A stretch of DNA of 7,374 bases from positions 1 to 7,374 of the forward strand of contig NZ_CAJUHF010000087.1 in assembly GCF_910585845.1 (NCBI RefSeq), in the 5' to 3' direction. Below the pieces are notes generated by a model. It worked only from the letters and a program-made list of their open reading frames with translations, searched no databases and was not told where the DNA came from. This DNA is from an uncultured Bacteroides sp. (lineage in GTDB: Bacteria > Bacteroidota > Bacteroidia > Bacteroidales > Bacteroidaceae). How positions within the stretch are numbered: the stretch's first letter is position 1; every line of letters begins with the position of its first letter. Of this stretch, positions 5,875 through 7,374 are shown one piece after another. Made by a program: the position numbers and the translations under genes.

Positions 5875-6015
5875 TTAAAAAGACAATATGTATTACAGGT
5901 ATGCGGCGAAGCATTCTAATTGTAGGAAATACAATAAGGATGAACTGCTTTATTTATAAGGATTTTAGTAGCCCGTTCCGTAGCTGTTCCCCGTATAGGC
6001 TTATTGTCTTTTTAA
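5875..6015. repeat. 141-nt segment bounded by perfect 14-bp inverted repeats
   Basis: TTAAAAAGACAATA (5875-5888) and its exact reverse complement (6002-6015) enclose 113 nt. The direct repeat ATAGGCTTAT lies just outside the left arm (5863-5872) and overlaps the right arm (5995-6004). Inside, TGTATT (5889-5894) pairs with AATACA (5928-5933), and ATGC/GCAT (5901-5904/5911-5914) form an inner stem, so an RNA copy could fold into a closed multi-branched structure. Alternatives are a small non-autonomous mobile element (TTAA ends each arm), an invertible segment, or a small RNA. No clear target-site duplication beyond TTAA and no exact promoter box at either end was seen. Confidence 0.5.
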
Positions 6016-6038
6016 AGCAAAGCATTTCATGCGGAAAA

Positions 6039-6066
6039 GTTCTTCTTTTGTGGAAACCAGAAGAAC
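6039..6066. other. 8-bp perfect inverted repeat upstream of fabD
   Basis: GTTCTTCT (6039-6046) and AGAAGAAC (6059-6066) flank 12 bases. CTTTTG (6045-6050) and CAAAAG (6066-6071) form an overlapping alternative pairing. It lies about 80 nt upstream of the fabD -7 box. A protein-binding site is possible but unsupported by anything else here. Confidence 0.35.
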
Positions 6067-6098
6067 AAAAGTGTCCATAGCCCCTCTATTCCCTTAAT

Positions 6099-6121
6099 GC
6101 ACAAAAATCATGCTTTTGTGC
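6099..6121. promoter_or_regulatory. GCACAAAA/TTTTGTGC dyad just upstream of the fabD promoter
   Basis: GCACAAAA (6099-6106) and TTTTGTGC (6114-6121) are perfect 8-bp arms around seven bases. The right arm lies 21-28 nt upstream of the fabD -7 box, in the -33 region, where a regulator could touch RNA polymerase. On the plus strand the stem is followed by GGTTTTTACC, so a weak terminator for transcripts from the left is another reading. Confidence 0.4.
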
Positions 6122-6142
6122 GGTTTTTACCGGGAAAAGCCG

Positions 6143-6150
6143 TACCTTTG
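6143..6150 (+). promoter_or_regulatory. Promoter -7 box of fabD
   Basis: TACCTTTG matches TAnnTTTG exactly. Transcription should begin near 6155, giving a leader of about 33 nt to the fabD ATG. The -33 element is poor: the nearest TTG ends at 6118, 24 nt upstream and inside a dyad arm. The leader ends in AATAAGAACAAG with no strong Shine-Dalgarno. Confidence 0.55.
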
Positions 6151-6187
6151 CGCCACTTTTTTATTTAACATCTAAAATAAGAACAAG

Positions 6188-7075
6188 ATGAAAGCATTTG
6201 TATTTCCGGGTCAGGGTGCCCAATTCGTAGGAATGGGTAAAGACCTGTACGAAAATTCCGCTTTAGCAAAAGAATTGTTTGAAAAAGCTAATGATATCCT
6301 CGGATATCGCATTACGGATATTATGTTCAACGGCACGGACGAGGATTTGCGCCAGACCAAGGTAACCCAACCGGCTGTATTCCTCCACTCTGTTATCTCC
6401 GCCCTCTGCATGGGCGACGACTTCAAACCCGAAATGACCGCCGGTCACTCATTAGGCGAATTCTCCGCATTGGTAGCCGCAGGCGCACTGAGTTTCGAAG
6501 ACGGACTGAAGTTGGTCTATGCACGTGCTATGGCTATGCAGAAAGCCTGCGAGGCACAGCCTTCTACGATGGCTGCCATCATTGCCCTGCCCGACGAGAA
6601 AGTGGAAGAGATTTGTAAGCAAGTGACAGCCGAAGGCGAAGTTTGCGTAGCAGCCAACTACAATTGTCCGGGACAAATCGTAATTTCCGGCTCTATCGAG
6701 GGCATCAACAAGGCATGCGAGCAGATGAAAGCCGCCGGAGCCAAACGCGCCCTACCTTTGAAGGTGGGTGGTGCATTCCACTCTCCGCTGATGAACCCTG
6801 CCAAAGTCGAACTGGAAGCAGCCATCAACGCTACTGAGTTCCACACTCCGAAGTGTCCGGTCTATCAGAACGTAGACGCCCTGCCCCACACCGATCCGGC
6901 AGAAATCAAGACGAATCTGGTTGCACAGTTGACTGCCTCTGTCCGTTGGACGCAGACGGTGAAAAACATGGTTGCCGACGGTGCCACCGACTTCACGGAA
7001 TGCGGACCGGGCGCCGTGCTGCAAGGCCTCATCAAGAAAATCGCGCCGGAAGCAACGGCTCATGGCATTGCATAA
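6188..7075 (+). CDS. fabD: Malonyl-CoA:acyl carrier protein transacylase (FabD)
   Basis: Cytoplasmic enzyme of type II fatty-acid synthesis that moves malonyl from CoA to acyl carrier protein. The 295-residue length is close to the usual size of about 300-310. Key motifs: N-terminal FPGQGAQFVGMG (6-17) with Gln9 at the oxyanion site; QPAVFLHS (61-68); AGHSLGEFSAL (85-95) with nucleophile Ser88; Arg113 in YARAMAMQ, matching the arginine that holds the malonyl carboxylate; NYNCPGQIVISG (157-168); and GGAFHSPLM (194-202) with catalytic His198. All catalytic residues are present, so it should be functional. It has its own promoter and its own terminator, is divergent from the xylose genes, and appears monocistronic. 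Acyltransferase domains of polyketide synthases share these motifs, but a stand-alone protein of this size with malonyl-type motifs fits FabD. Confidence 0.96.
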   Translation: MKAFVFPGQGAQFVGMGKDLYENSALAKELFEKANDILGYRITDIMFNGTDEDLRQTKVTQPAVFLHSVISALCMGDDFKPEMTAGHSLGEFSALVAAGALSFEDGLKLVYARAMAMQKACEAQPSTMAAIIALPDEKVEEICKQVTAEGEVCVAANYNCPGQIVISGSIEGINKACEQMKAAGAKRALPLKVGGAFHSPLMNPAKVELEAAINATEFHTPKCPVYQNVDALPHTDPAEIKTNLVAQLTASVRWTQTVKNMVADGATDFTECGPGAVLQGLIKKIAPEATAHGIA

Positions 7076-7096
7076 TCCTTACTAGTTATACTTTCC

Positions 7097-7133
7097 GGGG
7101 TTGCCTTTCCAAGTGAGAGGCAACCCCATTTTT
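7097..7133 (+). terminator. Intrinsic terminator of fabD
   Basis: GGGGTTGCCT (7097-7106) and AGGCAACCCC (7118-7127) form a perfect 10-bp GC-rich stem with an 11-nt loop, followed by A and five T (7129-7133). It begins 21 nt after the fabD stop and should end its transcript cleanly. There is no A-run on the left side, so it acts mainly on the plus strand. Confidence 0.9.
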
Positions 7134-7357
7134 ATCTCTTCGACCGTAGAGACTTATTCTTCCAAATCAAATTACAATAGTAGCGATCTCCATACCTATC
7201 TACACAGAGAAAGTATAAAGCAAAAAGCCCCATATCCGCCCCTAAAATAAAGCCGTATCTACCGGACAAAGAAAAATATTCGCTCTTTTTCAGCTCTTAT
7301 TCCTATATATAGATAATATCTACTCGTTGGTTGAATTAAGAATCTAAATATTTACAA
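7134..7357. other. Intergenic region between fabD terminator and next gene
   Basis: No coding frame or RNA gene was recognised. Near the right end, CTATATATAG (7303-7312) is a perfect palindrome and AGATA/TATCT (7311-7315/7317-7321) is a second, overlapping small dyad. No exact TAnnTTTG box was found on the plus strand, so the promoter of the downstream gene is not identified. Confidence 0.5.
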
Positions 7358-7374
7358 ATGAAAAAGTTGCACAC
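7358..7374 (+). CDS. Start of an unidentified gene, cut by the window edge
   Basis: ATG at 7358 opens Met-Lys-Lys-Leu-His and runs off the end. The AT-rich leader (AAATATTTACAA) and the Lys-Lys start are typical of Bacteroides genes, and such a start is common for exported proteins, but five residues cannot identify a product. Confidence 0.4.

Larger units (their letters stand above)
5781..6138. other. Divergent intergenic region without a recognisable gene
   Basis: Between the regulator and fabD promoters no plausible protein-coding frame was recognised. The left part (5785-5860) is very AT-rich and carries TTTTACAATA twice, at 5820-5829 and 5846-5855. The middle holds a 14-bp inverted repeat bounding 5875-6015. 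The right part holds two perfect 8-bp inverted repeats (6039-6066 and 6099-6121). This density of complementary arms is unlike the rest of the window and could reflect a small structured RNA or a degenerate insertion. Confidence 0.5.

Overview
The window looks like chromosomal DNA from a Bacteroides species or close relative. This rests on a class II xylose isomerase of the Bacteroides type, a NrtR/AraR-like Nudix regulator beside sugar genes, exact Bacteroidetes -7 promoter boxes (TAnnTTTG) and starts with no clear Shine-Dalgarno sequence. No phage, transposase, CRISPR, tRNA or rRNA gene was found. The genes are intact and look like core metabolism.

Layout. Positions 1-255 hold a leftward promoter at the very edge, a cluster of CTCGTGAGACG repeats that can form hairpins, an intrinsic terminator and three short AT-rich repeats. 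Positions 256-5729 are a four-gene D-xylose locus, all on the minus strand, transcribed in the order regulator (4998-5729), xylulokinase xylB (3261-4751), xylose isomerase xylA (1842-3158), xylose/H+ symporter xylE (256-1707). Gaps of 246, 102 and 134 nt separate them. The only convincing terminator lies after xylE. Positions 5730-6187 are a divergent, structure-rich intergenic region. Positions 6188-7075 on the plus strand are fabD (malonyl-CoA:ACP transacylase), followed by a strong terminator. Positions 7134-7357 have no recognisable gene, and the first codons of another plus-strand gene start at 7358.

How the genes work together. XylE brings D-xylose in with protons, XylA isomerises it to D-xylulose, and XylB phosphorylates it to xylulose 5-phosphate for the pentose phosphate pathway. 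The Nudix-like protein has a degenerate catalytic box and a C-terminal winged helix, so it is most likely a metabolite-sensing repressor or activator of the pathway (a XylR of the NrtR family). Its promoter overlaps a 23-bp dyad that could be its own operator. fabD belongs to fatty-acid synthesis and is probably an unrelated divergent neighbour.

No new protein system was found. The less ordinary content is non-coding: an imperfect 88-bp-offset duplication and a two-tier dyad in the xylB leader, a 14-bp inverted repeat bounding a 141-nt segment upstream of fabD, the left-end repeat cluster, and a 19-bp tandem duplication across the xylA stop codon.
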